Assembly (NCBI RefSeq): GCF_000720485.1
Contig: NZ_JOAX01000038.1
Coordinates: 1-64,000 of the forward strand
From: Streptomyces ochraceiscleroticus
GTDB taxonomy: Bacteria; Actinomycetota; Actinomycetes; Streptomycetales; Streptomycetaceae
Direction: 5' to 3'
Length of the DNA: 64,000 bases
Part shown: positions 54,932 to 63,468 of the stretch, piece by piece
Numbering within the stretch: the first letter of the stretch is position 1
Layout of the letters: each line of letters starts with the position of its first letter
Position numbers and translations under genes: made by a program
The notes under the pieces: model-generated
The model's input: only the letters and a program-made list of their open reading frames with translations
Databases searched by the model: none
What the model was told of the DNA's origin: nothing

Positions 54932-55786
54932 TCAGTTCAGCATCGCCCGGGCCGCCGCCGCCTGCCGGCGGACCGTTTCGGCGGCCGCCGGGTCCACCGC
55001 CTCCACCACCGTCGCGTACTCCTCCAGCTCCGCCGCGCCGCGCACGAAGTCGCCCCGCTCCACCAGCACCTTGGCGTGCTCGTGCCGCAGCCGTGCCGGA
55101 TGGCTCGGCAGCAGCAGCGACAGCTCGATCGCCCACAGCCGTACGTCGCTGCGCTCGGGGCGGGCCGCCGCCCAGGCCCTGATGTTGTTCAGGACCCGCA
55201 GGACGGTCTCCAGGGGATCGGCGGGCGCCAGCATCTGCGGCGTCAGCGGCTCGCCGGTCGCGCCCGCGACCAGCAGCCCGGCGTCCTCGTCGGTCAGGAT
55301 CCGCCCGCCGTCGAACGGGTCCACCAGGACGTGCGCGCCGTACGGGTCGCCGAACCCGACGACGTAGTGCCCGGGCAGCGCCACGCCGTACACCGGTGCA
55401 CCGGCCCGCCGGGCGACCTCCGTCCACACCACGGACAGCAGGATCGGCAGCCCGCGGCGGCGCCGCAGCACCTCGTGGAGCAGCGAGGACTCCAGCCGCT
55501 GGTAGTCGGCGGGCAGGCCGTGGAAGCCGCAGCGGTGGCCGAGCAGCTCGGCGACGTTACGGGCCCAGGCGCGCGGGCCGCCGGCCGGCTGGTACGGCAG
55601 CAGGCCCGCCAGCCGGTCCAGCTCGATCTGCGCGGCGTCCAGGGCGGGCTCGTCCAGCCCCGGATCGGCCTCCGCGGCCAGCAGCAGGCACAGCAGTGTC
55701 AGGTCGGGGCGCTTCTCGCGCGCGGCCGCGGCGAACCGTTCCCGCCGTGCGGCGGCGTCGCGTCCGGGCTCGGGGTCGGGGTGCAT
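54932..55786 (-). CDS. SirB1/transglutaminase-like protein with TPR-like C-terminus
   Basis: The 284-residue protein has the SirB1 N-terminal (transglutaminase-like 2) domain at about residues 35-190, with RRGLPILLSVVW and VYGVALPGHYVVGFG, the Cys/His-type core of which is degenerate here. The C-terminus (about 200-284) has helices like tetratricopeptide repeats. The function of the family is poorly known. It is coupled to the GNAT gene, whose stop is 17 bases upstream on the same strand. ATG 55786 is the clearest start, but its ribosome site is weak. Confidence 0.75.
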   Translation of the reverse strand: MHPDPEPGRDAAARRERFAAAAREKRPDLTLLCLLLAAEADPGLDEPALDAAQIELDRLAGLLPYQPAGGPRAWARNVAELLGHRCGFHGLPADYQRLESSLLHEVLRRRRGLPILLSVVWTEVARRAGAPVYGVALPGHYVVGFGDPYGAHVLVDPFDGGRILTDEDAGLLVAGATGEPLTPQMLAPADPLETVLRVLNNIRAWAAARPERSDVRLWAIELSLLLPSHPARLRHEHAKVLVERGDFVRGAAELEEYATVVEAVDPAAAETVRRQAAAARAMLN

Positions 55787-55803
55787 GTCAGGTCCGTACC
55801 CGT

Positions 55804-56811
55804 TCAGCGCGGGCCGTCCTGCGGGGCGCGCCGGTAGTGGTAGTGGTGGTGATCGGTGAAGCCGAGGCCGTCGTACAGCGCCCTGGCCCCGGCATTGTCC
55901 GCCTCGACCTGCAGGTATGCCGCCGAGGCGCCCTCCTGGAGCGCCCGCTCGGTGAGCGCGGCCATCACCAGCGTGGCCAGCCCCTGCCGGCGGTGCGCCG
56001 GGGCGGCCTCCACGGCGGCGAAGCCCGCCCAGCGGCCGTCGATGACCACTCGTCCGATGGCGGCGGGCCCGTCCTCGCCCGGCACCGTCGCGAACCACAC
56101 GGAAGGCCCGCCGGTCAGTACCTTTACCGCCTCGGGCGGCGCGTCGGCGCTCCGGTTGTACACCGACATCCAGCCCTCGTCCGGTTCCCGGGAGAGCCGT
56201 ACCCGGCCGGTGTCCGCGTCGGTGTCGGCCAGCGGGGCGAGCGCGCCGACGCGTACGACGGTGGGTGCTTCGGCCGTCCAGCCGCGCCGCTCCAGCTCGG
56301 CGGCGAGCAGCTCGTCACTGCCGGCCGCGCCGGTGGACACGACGACGTACGGGGGCAGGCCGCGCGCTGCGTACCAGGCGCGGACGCGGTCCAGCGCGGC
56401 GTCCAGCGGAACGCCGGGGTCACCGACCGGCAGCGCGGAATTAGCCCGCTTCGTGAACCCGGCGGCAGCCCTGAGCGTCCATTCCCCGAGCCGTTCCGTC
56501 TCGACAGCCGGCCACCCGCGCGCGGCGACCTCCGTGAGCTCCCGGGCGCTCGTCGCGGGGCCTCTCCGGCGGGCCGGTGCGGCGGGGACCACCTTGCCCG
56601 CGACCAGCGCGCTCTCCATGATCCGCACCTCCTCACCGGTCCGTCGTGTGATGCTCAGCACACCATCGTCCCACGATGTGAGAACGCCGACCGTGTCGGT
56701 GAATCGCTCCGTGGACGTGCCGGGCTCGGCGAGCCTGCGTACCGATACCCTTTTCCCCACGTCAGCAGGGGTGATGGCGACCTCCAGTCGTCCGCCCGTG
56801 GTGAATTCCAC
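55804..56811 (-). CDS. GNAT-family N-acetyltransferase
   Basis: The 335-residue acetyltransferase has a GNAT domain in its C-terminal part (about 190-330) with the acetyl-CoA motif VEAAPAHRRQGLATLVM, then LQVEADNAGARALYDGLGF. The N-terminal 90 residues form a small beta-rich domain found in related actinobacterial enzymes. It resembles the Rv2867c-like family. Substrate unknown. It is divergent from the fdxA gene, with 141 bases between, and heads a two-gene operon with the SirB1-like gene. Confidence 0.85.
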   Translation of the reverse strand: MEFTTGGRLEVAITPADVGKRVSVRRLAEPGTSTERFTDTVGVLTSWDDGVLSITRRTGEEVRIMESALVAGKVVPAAPARRRGPATSARELTEVAARGWPAVETERLGEWTLRAAAGFTKRANSALPVGDPGVPLDAALDRVRAWYAARGLPPYVVVSTGAAGSDELLAAELERRGWTAEAPTVVRVGALAPLADTDADTGRVRLSREPDEGWMSVYNRSADAPPEAVKVLTGGPSVWFATVPGEDGPAAIGRVVIDGRWAGFAAVEAAPAHRRQGLATLVMAALTERALQEGASAAYLQVEADNAGARALYDGLGFTDHHHYHYRRAPQDGPR

Positions 56812-56952
56812 AGCTGTGCCCGCCCCTCTTGTTCGTCTCGTGCCCGGGACCGGAGATACTAGGTGCGGGCATCGACGACGCCGCGCTCCCGCGCGCCCTG
56901 AGGCGGCCGCCCCAAAGACGGTCCGCCGGCCCTAACGAGGAGGAACGACAGC

Positions 56953-57273
56953 GTGACCTACGTCATCGCGCAGCCTTGTGTCGACGTCAAGGACAAGGCG
57001 TGCATCGAGGAGTGCCCGGTCGACTGCATCTACGAGGGCTCCCGGTCCTTGTACATCCACCCGGACGAATGCGTCGACTGCGGCGCCTGTGAGCCGGTCT
57101 GCCCGGTCGAGGCCATCTTCTACGAGGATGACACCCCGGAGGAGTGGAAGGACTACTACAAGGCGAACGTCGAGTTCTTCGACGAGCTGGGCTCCCCCGG
57201 TGGTGCGTCGAAGCTGGGCCTGATCGAAAAGGACCACCCCTTCATCGCCGCCCTGCCGCCGCAGAACCAGTAA
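56953..57273 (+). CDS. fdxA: Seven-iron ferredoxin (FdxA/FdxC)
   Basis: The 106-residue ferredoxin has N-terminal motifs CVDVKDKAC-EECPVDC and CVDCGACEPVCPVEAI that bind one [3Fe-4S] and one [4Fe-4S] cluster; the first site has the spacing typical of 7Fe ferredoxins. The acidic C-terminal tail is usual for this family. It transfers electrons in the cytosol, for example to P450s. GTG 56953 has GAGGAGG 9 bases upstream, an unusually strong site for a highly expressed gene. It is followed by a hairpin and dapC, as in M. tuberculosis (fdxC-Rv1178). Confidence 0.93.
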   Translation: MTYVIAQPCVDVKDKACIEECPVDCIYEGSRSLYIHPDECVDCGACEPVCPVEAIFYEDDTPEEWKDYYKANVEFFDELGSPGGASKLGLIEKDHPFIAALPPQNQ

Positions 57274-57295
57274 GCGGCAGGCCCAAGCGCCGCTC

Positions 57296-57330
57296 CGGTC
57301 CCGTACGGCCTGCACCGCCGTACGGGACCG
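57296..57330 (+). terminator. Hairpin between fdxA and dapC
   Basis: CGGTCCCGTACGGC (57296-57309) pairs with GCCGTACGGGACCG (57317-57330) around a 7-base loop. It likely ends most fdxA transcripts and lets a fraction read into dapC. Confidence 0.85.
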
Positions 57331-57364
57331 AGCCGTTCCCCGACACGTACGAAAGAAGAGCAAC

Positions 57365-58462
57365 GTGGGCGCAGTATCCGCACGCCTCCCCGTCTTTCCC
57401 TGGGACCGGCTGGAGCCCTACAAGGCGACGGCCGCCGCGCATGCCGACGGCATCGTGGACCTGTCCGTGGGGACCCCGGTCGACCCGGTGCCGCCGCTGA
57501 TCCGGAAGGCGCTCGCCGACGCGTCGGACAGCCCGGGCTATCCGACCGTGTGGGGCACGCCGGCGCTGCGCGACGCGCTCACCGGCTGGGCGGGCCGCCG
57601 CCTCGGCGCCGCGGGCCTGGACCACACCAACGTGCTTCCCGTCGTCGGCTCCAAGGAGCTGGTCGCCTGGCTGCCCACCCAGCTCGGCCTGGGCGCCGGC
57701 GACAAGGTCGCCTACCCGCGCCTGGCGTACCCGACGTACGAGGTCGGTGCGCGGCTGGCGGGCGCCGAGCCGGTCGTCTACGACGACCCCACGGAGCTGG
57801 ACCCCACCGGCCTGAAGCTGCTCTGGCTCAACTCCCCGTCCAACCCCACCGGACGCGTGCTGAGCGCCGACGAGCTGCGCCGCACGGTCTCCTGGGCCCG
57901 CGAGCACGGCGTACTGATCTTCAGCGACGAGTGCTACCTGGAGCTGGGCTGGGAGGCCGACCCGGTCTCCGTACTGCACCCGGCGGTCAACGGCGGATCG
58001 TACGACGGCCTGGTCGCCGTGCACTCGCTCTCCAAGCGCTCCAACCTGGCGGGCTACCGCGCGGCCTTCCTGGCCGGTGACGCCGCGGTCCTCGGCGAGC
58101 TGCTGCAGATCCGCAAGCACGGCGGCATGATGGTCGCGGCGCCCGTGCAGGCTGCCACGATCGCGGCGCTGGGCGACACCGAGCACGTCGCCGAGCAGCG
58201 CGAGCGCTACGCCCGCCGCCGTACCGCGCTGCGCGCGGCCTTCGAGGCCGCGGGCTTCCGCATCGAGCACAGCGAGGCGTCGCTGTACCTGTGGGCGACC
58301 CGCGACGAGCCCTGCTGGGACACCGTCGGCGATCTCTCCAAGCGCGGCATCCTCGTCGCGCCGGGTGATTTCTACGGCCCGGCGGGCGGGCAGTTCGTGC
58401 GGATCGCGTTCACGGCCACCGACGAGCGGGTGGACGCGGCGGTCCGGCGGCTCGCCGAGTAG
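57365..58462 (+). CDS. dapC: Succinyldiaminopimelate transaminase
   Basis: The 365-residue class I/II PLP aminotransferase has the NSPSNPTGR segment, SDECYLELGW, and the PLP lysine in HSLSKRSNLAGYR. The SLSKRSN motif is typical of DapC. It makes N-succinyl-LL-diaminopimelate in the mDAP/lysine pathway, which feeds peptidoglycan. The next steps use DapE, encoded at 60398. GTG 57365 is preceded by AAGAAGAG. A perfect 21-base-pair hairpin follows. Confidence 0.93.
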   Translation: MGAVSARLPVFPWDRLEPYKATAAAHADGIVDLSVGTPVDPVPPLIRKALADASDSPGYPTVWGTPALRDALTGWAGRRLGAAGLDHTNVLPVVGSKELVAWLPTQLGLGAGDKVAYPRLAYPTYEVGARLAGAEPVVYDDPTELDPTGLKLLWLNSPSNPTGRVLSADELRRTVSWAREHGVLIFSDECYLELGWEADPVSVLHPAVNGGSYDGLVAVHSLSKRSNLAGYRAAFLAGDAAVLGELLQIRKHGGMMVAAPVQAATIAALGDTEHVAEQRERYARRRTALRAAFEAAGFRIEHSEASLYLWATRDEPCWDTVGDLSKRGILVAPGDFYGPAGGQFVRIAFTATDERVDAAVRRLAE

Positions 58463-58476
58463 CGCATCGGCCCGAT

Positions 58477-58522
58477 ACGCGCGAGGGCCCCGGGAGCAGC
58501 CGCTCCCGGGGCCCTCGCGCGT
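58477..58522. terminator. Very strong bidirectional terminator between dapC and the secreted protein gene
   Basis: Positions 58477-58497 are perfectly complementary to 58502-58522 (21 base pairs, core GGGCCCCGGGAGC) with an AGCC loop. It serves both convergent genes. Confidence 0.92.
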
Positions 58523-58534
58523 CCGGCGGGGGTG

Positions 58535-59050
58535 TCAGCCGCCCAGGCCGCCCAGGCCGCCGAGCAGGCCCGTGACCGGCAGGCCGCCCAGGCTGTCGGT
58601 CGGCAGGCCCTTGGTCACCGGAAGCTGCCCGAGCAGCTCGCCCGCGGGAAGCTGCTCCGCGAGCGGCAGGTCCTTGGTGAGTCCGTCGGTGGGCAGCGAC
58701 CGGGTGGTCTCGCCGACGGCGTCCTTGGTGTCGCCCGTGACGTGACCGGTGGTCTTCTTGGCGGTGGGGCTGAGCTTGCGCAGCGTCTCGTTGCCGGTGC
58801 GGCCGGCCTCCGGGACGGCCTCCTTCACGGCCTCACCGGCGACCGGGCCGGCCACGGCGCTGGTGTTCTCCAGGGCGTTGCCGGCGGTCTCGGTGACGCT
58901 CGACGGGTCCACCTTGGTCAGTCCACCCAGGTCGGCGGCCTTGGGCAGGTCCACGGCGCTCGCGGAGCCGGCGGCGCCGACCACGGGAGCTGCGCCCGCT
59001 GCGACCAGCAGCGCGGCCCGGGCGATCCGACGCGTAAGGGGGAGGGACAT
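58535..59050 (-). CDS. Secreted low-complexity hypothetical protein
   Basis: The 171-residue protein has a Sec signal peptide (basic SLPLTRRIARAALLVAAGA, cleavage near ASA-VD at about 31-32). The mature part is rich in Leu/Pro/Gly/Thr, with a repeated LP-T/LG pattern and a Gly-Leu-rich end (GLLGGLGGLGG). AAAGGAG lies 5 bases before the ATG at 59050. I do not recognise a domain; similar proteins in Streptomyces are sometimes misnamed ATP-binding. It may be a cell-wall-associated structural protein. Confidence 0.75.
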   Translation of the reverse strand: MSLPLTRRIARAALLVAAGAAPVVGAAGSASAVDLPKAADLGGLTKVDPSSVTETAGNALENTSAVAGPVAGEAVKEAVPEAGRTGNETLRKLSPTAKKTTGHVTGDTKDAVGETTRSLPTDGLTKDLPLAEQLPAGELLGQLPVTKGLPTDSLGGLPVTGLLGGLGGLGG

Positions 59051-59373
59051 GGTGCTCCTTTGACGGAGAGGGACTTGTTCTTCTGTGCGGACGTGCGGTG
59101 CCCGCCGGGCGGCGGCAGTCGACTGCCGGGCGGACGCAGTGAATACCGCGCCAGAGCCCCGAAGGTTGCGGTGCGCCCCGGTAAAGAATTGGTAACGCAT
59201 CGCATTATCTGTTTCGGATGAAAGTGGGCGAAATTCGTACGTCCGGAGGAGGTGAAAGAACGTCACACCTCTGCCGCCCCAAGGGAGTTACGGGTCAGTG
59301 GCAGGGGTGAGGAAAACTCCGGGAATTGTCGACCTGGATTGACGCCATTCCCACTGTCGAGGGAATACCCGGA
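59051..59373. other. Intergenic region upstream of the secreted protein gene
   Basis: About 320 bases without a convincing gene. It is AT-richer at 59180-59260 and contains an MtrA-like direct repeat (listed separately). It should carry the promoter of the secreted-protein gene on the minus strand. Confidence 0.5.
59181..59196. promoter_or_regulatory. MtrA-box-like direct repeat (GTAAA-6-GTAAC)
   Basis: GTAAA at 59181-59185 and GTAAC at 59192-59196 are separated by 6 bases, close to the GTAAC-N6-GTAAC site bound by the actinobacterial regulator MtrA. It lies about 130 bases upstream of the secreted-protein start. One base of the first half differs from consensus. Confidence 0.35.
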
Positions 59374-60294
59374 CTACTGCGCGGTGGTGATCCGAACATC
59401 TGTCGGCGCAGTGTCACCGGAATCGCCGGACACCTTCTGCCAGCCATTCCCGGAATCCGCCGCGGGCCACCGGCGATCGCCGTAAGAGATGCGTTCGATG
59501 CGCAACTCCGACGCGTGCGCCACCGCCCAGGCCGCCAGCTGCCAGCCGCGCTGCCGCGCCGTCGTGCCCGCGCCGTCCGTCACCGGCACCGTGAGCGTGC
59601 GGCCGGCCGCCGCCCGGTCGGCCATGACGGCCCGCGGCAGCACCTCGGGCCCGAACTCCCGCACCAGCTTCTCGCGTACCTGCTCAGTGCCGCCCGGCGC
59701 GTTCTCGGCGGGCCGGCTCTCCGCACAGCTCAGCGCCGCGGGCACGCGCCCGGTCAGCGCGCCGGTCAGCAGCGCCGCGTTCGCCTCGTGCTTGGCGTAC
59801 GCCTGCGGAAACGCGCTGCGCTGCACCTTCTGTGCCGCGACCGTCAGCGGCAGCCGGGAGTACCCGGGGACCTGCACCAGGTGCTTGTAGAACTCCCCGG
59901 CCGCGTAGACCGGGTCCATGATGTCCTCGGCCGTGCCCCAGTCCTGGGAGGGCCGCTGCTGGAAGAGGCCGACGGAGTCGCGGTCCCCGTACTCGATGTT
60001 GCGCAGCCCCGACTCCTGCATGGCCGTCGCGAGCGCGATCGTCACCGCGCGCTCCGGCAGCCCGCGCGAGGCGCCCACCGCGGAGATCGTCGCGGCGTTC
60101 GCCGCCTGCTCCGGGGAGAGCTCGTACGGATCGCCGCCGCCCTCGGGCTGCACCGTGCAGCGCGGCGCGCCGGGGCCGCCGGTCACGTACTGCACGACGA
60201 GGTACGCCGCGAGCGCGAGGAGCACGGCGAAAGCCGCGAACAGGCGTATGAGGCGCTTGCGGCGGACGGGAGCACGCTGGGGACGGCGAAGCAC
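59374..60294 (-). CDS. Membrane-anchored lytic-transglycosylase-like protein
   Basis: The 306-residue protein has a basic N-terminus, one transmembrane helix (about 19-38, LFAAFAVLLALAAYLVVQY) and an exterior domain with ATAMQESGLRNI and GLFQQRPSQDWG, the pattern of goose-type/transglycosylase lysozyme-like folds with the catalytic glutamate in MQESG. Databases often misname this family heavy-metal transporter. It probably acts on peptidoglycan. GTG 60294 is the likely start; a TTG at 60300 is possible and neither has a clear ribosome site. It is divergent from dapE. Confidence 0.72.
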   Translation of the reverse strand: MLRRPQRAPVRRKRLIRLFAAFAVLLALAAYLVVQYVTGGPGAPRCTVQPEGGGDPYELSPEQAANAATISAVGASRGLPERAVTIALATAMQESGLRNIEYGDRDSVGLFQQRPSQDWGTAEDIMDPVYAAGEFYKHLVQVPGYSRLPLTVAAQKVQRSAFPQAYAKHEANAALLTGALTGRVPAALSCAESRPAENAPGGTEQVREKLVREFGPEVLPRAVMADRAAAGRTLTVPVTDGAGTTARQRGWQLAAWAVAHASELRIERISYGDRRWPAADSGNGWQKVSGDSGDTAPTDVRITTAQ

Positions 60295-60384
60295 GCGCAA
60301 TACGGTACTGGAGCGCAGCGGCGGCCCCCTGCGGACCTCCGGGAACGCACGGCCGCGCGCAACAGGGACGCAACCGGCGCCGGG

Positions 60385-60390
60385 TAGGGT
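60385..60390 (+). promoter_or_regulatory. Candidate -10 box of a leaderless dapE transcript
   Basis: TAGGGT lies 7 bases before the dapE ATG at 60398. No ribosome site is found. This layout recurs before the NUDIX gene and the small leader frame. Confidence 0.4.
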
Positions 60391-60397
60391 CGGGACC

Positions 60398-61489
60398 ATG
60401 GAACGCCCCGCGCAGACCCCCGTACTCGACCTGTCGCTCGACGCCGCGCAGCTCACCGCGGCGCTGGTGGACGTCCCGTCCGTCAGCCGGGACGAGAAAG
60501 TCCTCGCGGACGCCGTCGAGACCGCTCTGCGCGCGCTCCCGCACCTGACCGTGGACCGCGACGGCGACACCATCGTGGCGCGCACGAACCTCGGCCGTGC
60601 CGAGCGGGTCGTGCTCGCCGGCCACCTCGACACCGTGCCGATCGCGGACAACGTCCCCTCCCGGCTGGACGAGAACGGCGTCCTGTGGGGCTGCGGCACC
60701 TCCGACATGAAGTCCGGCGTCGCCGTCCAGCTCCGCGTCGCCGCCACGGTGCCCGAGCCCAACCGCGACCTCACCTTCGTCTTCTACGAGGCCGAGGAGA
60801 TCGCCGCCGAGCACAACGGCCTGAAGCGGATCGCCGAGCAGCACCCGGACTGGCTGGCGGGCGACTTCGCGGTCCTGCTGGAGCCGTCGAGCAACCAGGT
60901 CGAGGGCGGCTGCCAGGGCACCCTGCGGGTCCTGCTGCGCACCGCGGGCGAGCGGGCCCACTCCGCGCGCTCCTGGATGGGCTCCAACGCCATCCACGCC
61001 GCGGCCCCGATCCTGGAGCGGCTGGCCGCGTACGAGCCGCGCCGGGCCGTCATCGACGGCCTGGAGTACCGCGAGGGCCTGAACGCCGTCCGTATCGAGG
61101 GCGGCGTCGCGGGCAACGTCATCCCCGACGAGTGCACGGTCACGGTCAACTTCCGTTACGCGCCCGACCGCAGCGGCGAGGAGGCCCTCGCCCACGTGCG
61201 CGAGGTCTTCGCGGACTGCGACATCGTCGAGTGGACCATCGACGACCACTCGACCGCGGCGCTGCCCGGCCTCTCGCACCCCGCCGCCAAGGCGTTCATC
61301 GAGGCGGTCGGCGGTACCCCGATGCCCAAGTTCGGCTGGACGGACGTCTCCCGCTTCTCCGCGCTCGGCGTCCCGGCGGTCAACTACGGCCCGGGCAACG
61401 CCCTGCTCGCGCACAAGCGGGACGAGCATGTCGTCGCCGCCGACGTGATCCGCTGCGAGGAGCGGCTGCGGGCCTGGCTGGAGGGCTGA
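60398..61489 (+). CDS. dapE: Succinyl-diaminopimelate desuccinylase
   Basis: The 363-residue M20-family metallohydrolase has the zinc ligands in GHLDTVP (His) and GCGTSDMKSG (Asp), the catalytic glutamates in YEAEEIA and the ligand region GWTDVSRF. It cleaves N-succinyl-LL-diaminopimelate to LL-DAP and succinate, the step following DapC, which is encoded 2 kb upstream. The ATG at 60398 is supported by the -10 box just before it. It is followed by the LOG-family gene, as in M. tuberculosis (Rv1202-Rv1205). Confidence 0.93.
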   Translation: MERPAQTPVLDLSLDAAQLTAALVDVPSVSRDEKVLADAVETALRALPHLTVDRDGDTIVARTNLGRAERVVLAGHLDTVPIADNVPSRLDENGVLWGCGTSDMKSGVAVQLRVAATVPEPNRDLTFVFYEAEEIAAEHNGLKRIAEQHPDWLAGDFAVLLEPSSNQVEGGCQGTLRVLLRTAGERAHSARSWMGSNAIHAAAPILERLAAYEPRRAVIDGLEYREGLNAVRIEGGVAGNVIPDECTVTVNFRYAPDRSGEEALAHVREVFADCDIVEWTIDDHSTAALPGLSHPAAKAFIEAVGGTPMPKFGWTDVSRFSALGVPAVNYGPGNALLAHKRDEHVVAADVIRCEERLRAWLEG

Positions 61490-61698
61490 ACCGCGGCCCT
61501 GCGGGCACGGACATGTGGTGACCGGGATTCCGGTGATCTCGGGTGGTCTGCGCGGGTAGAGGTTCACCGGAGCGCTGCGCGGCGACCGGGGCCACCGGCA
61601 GACCGAATTCCGCCGCTCGTCACCTTTGTGCACATACGCTTTACCGGCAACGATCTGTCTTCCGCCGCAGGCGGGAGACCCTGCGGAGGGAGCACACC

Positions 61699-62478
61699 AT
61701 GGCCGATCCTGAGGCAGCCGAGCGCGAGACCATGGCAGCCGAGCGCGATCAGCAGCGACTCGGCCCGGTACTGCGCCGCCGCGACCAGGTGCGAGCCGGC
61801 ACCACCGATCAGCGGCTGCTGGACTCCGAAGGCCCCTCCGAGTGGGTGCACACCGACCCCTGGCGCGTGATGCGCATCCAGTCGGAGTTCGTCGAGGGCT
61901 TCGGCGCGCTCGCCGAACTGGGCCCGGCGATCAGCGTCTTCGGGTCCGCCCGTACGCCCCGTGAGTCGCCCGAGTACGAAGTGGGCGTCGGCCTGGGCCG
62001 GGCGCTGGTGGAGGCCGGTTTCTCGGTGATCACCGGCGGTGGTCCCGGTGCCATGGAGGCCGCCAACAGGGGCGCGCACGAGGCCGGCGGCACGTCCGTC
62101 GGGCTCGGCATCGAGCTGCCCTTCGAGCAGGGCATGAACGAGTACGTGAACCTCGGCGTGGACTTCCGGTACTTCTTCGTGCGCAAGACCTGCTTCGTGA
62201 AGTACGCGCGCGGCTTCGTCGTCCTGCCCGGCGGCCTCGGCACGCTGGACGAGCTCTTCGAAGCGCTCACCCTCGTGCAGACCCGTAAGGTCACGCGCTT
62301 CCCCATCGTGCTCTTCGGTACGGAGTACTGGGGCGGTCTGGTGGACTGGCTGCGCAACACCCTCATCGACCAGGGCAAGGCGTCCCTGCGCGACCTGGAT
62401 CTCTTCCACCTCAGCGACGACGTGGACGAGGCGGTCGCGCTGGTCACGAAGGAAGTGGGGCCGGGGCCCTCCCGGTGA
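61699..62478 (+). CDS. LOG-family protein (TIGR00730, cytokinin riboside 5'-monophosphate phosphoribohydrolase-like)
   Basis: The 259-residue protein has GGGPGAMEAANRGA and the LOG signature PGGLGTLDELFE. It is longer at its N-terminus than the minimal LOG (about 45 extra charged residues). It should cleave nucleoside 5'-monophosphates to base and ribose phosphate. In M. tuberculosis Rv1205 this activity yields cytokinins and its control by the proteasome matters for nitric-oxide resistance (from memory). ATG 61699 has GGAGGGAG upstream. A terminator hairpin lies between it and the convergent folP-like gene. Confidence 0.9.
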   Translation: MADPEAAERETMAAERDQQRLGPVLRRRDQVRAGTTDQRLLDSEGPSEWVHTDPWRVMRIQSEFVEGFGALAELGPAISVFGSARTPRESPEYEVGVGLGRALVEAGFSVITGGGPGAMEAANRGAHEAGGTSVGLGIELPFEQGMNEYVNLGVDFRYFFVRKTCFVKYARGFVVLPGGLGTLDELFEALTLVQTRKVTRFPIVLFGTEYWGGLVDWLRNTLIDQGKASLRDLDLFHLSDDVDEAVALVTKEVGPGPSR

Positions 62479-62485
62479 GTACGGC

Positions 62486-62511
62486 GCGGCCCCCGGTCCT
62501 CCGGGGGCCGC
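62486..62511. terminator. Bidirectional terminator between LOG gene and folP-like gene
   Basis: GCGGCCCCCGG (62486-62496) pairs with CCGGGGGCCGC (62501-62511) around TCCT in the 41-base convergent gap. Confidence 0.88.
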
Positions 62512-62519
62512 GGCCCGTC

Positions 62520-63380
62520 TCAGGCCAGTCCGCGGCGGGTCGCCGCCGGGGCCCGGTGGCCAGCGATGGAGGCGACCATGTCCAGTACCTGCTTGGTCTC
62601 GGCGACCTCGTGGACGCGGTAGACCCGGGCGCCCAGCCATGCCGAGACGGCGGTCGTGGCGAGGGTGCCCAGCACCCGCTCCTTGACCGGCTTGTCCAGC
62701 GTCTCGCCGACGAAGTCCTTGTTGGACAGCGAGACCAGCACCGGCCATCCGGTGTCCGTCATCTCGCCGAGCCGGCGGGTGGCCTCCAGGCTGTGCCGGG
62801 TGTTCTTCCCGAAGTCGTGCCCCGGGTCGATCATGATCCCGTCGCGCCGTACGCCCAGCTCCACGGCGCGGTCCGCGAGCCCGAGGGTGACGTCCAGGAT
62901 GTCGGCCATCACGTCCTCGTACGTGGTGCGGTGCGGTCGGGTACGCGGCTCGACGCCGCCCGCGTGCGTGCACACCAGGCCCGCGCCGTACCGGGCAGCG
63001 ACCTCGGCGAGCTTCGGGTCCACGCCGCCCCAGGCATCGTTGAGCAGGTCGGCGCCGGCCTCGCAGACCGCCTCGCCGACCTCGTGCCGCCAGGTGTCGA
63101 CGCTGATCACCACGTCGGGGTGGCGCTTGCGGACCTCGGCGACGAAGCCGACCGTGCGCCGCGCCTCCTCCTCGGCGGTGACCTCCTCACCCGGGCCGGC
63201 CTTGACCCCGCCGATGTCGATGATCGCCGCGCCCTCCGCGACCGCCTGCTCCACGCGGGCGAGCGCGGGCTCGTCCCGGAACGTGGCGCCCCGGTCGTAG
63301 AAGGAGTCCGGCGTACGGTTCACGATCGCCATGATCACCGGCTCGTGCGCGCCGAACTCGCGATTCCCCAGCCGCAGCAT
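62520..63380 (-). CDS. Dihydropteroate-synthase paralogue (FolP2-like)
   Basis: The 286-residue TIM-barrel DHPS-family protein begins with IMAIVNRTPDSFYDRGATF where true DHPS has a MGILNVTPDSFSDGG-type motif, and has DIGGVKAGPGEEV, LNDAWGGVD and DPGHDFGKN. These match FolP2 (Rv1207) of mycobacteria almost motif for motif; that paralogue is reported not to make dihydropteroate. The true role is unknown; synteny with LOG, tag and glucosyl-phosphoglycerate genes suggests another pathway. GGGAGTAGGGAAA precedes ATG 63380. It is divergent from the DivIVA-domain gene. Confidence 0.88.
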   Translation of the reverse strand: MLRLGNREFGAHEPVIMAIVNRTPDSFYDRGATFRDEPALARVEQAVAEGAAIIDIGGVKAGPGEEVTAEEEARRTVGFVAEVRKRHPDVVISVDTWRHEVGEAVCEAGADLLNDAWGGVDPKLAEVAARYGAGLVCTHAGGVEPRTRPHRTTYEDVMADILDVTLGLADRAVELGVRRDGIMIDPGHDFGKNTRHSLEATRRLGEMTDTGWPVLVSLSNKDFVGETLDKPVKERVLGTLATTAVSAWLGARVYRVHEVAETKQVLDMVASIAGHRAPAATRRGLA

Positions 63381-63468
63381 TTTCCCTACTCCCTCATGGT
63401 CGTCCGCCAGTGACCCTAACTGTCAGAGGCACATGGCACGATCAATGGACGACGGAGAGCGTGGGGAG

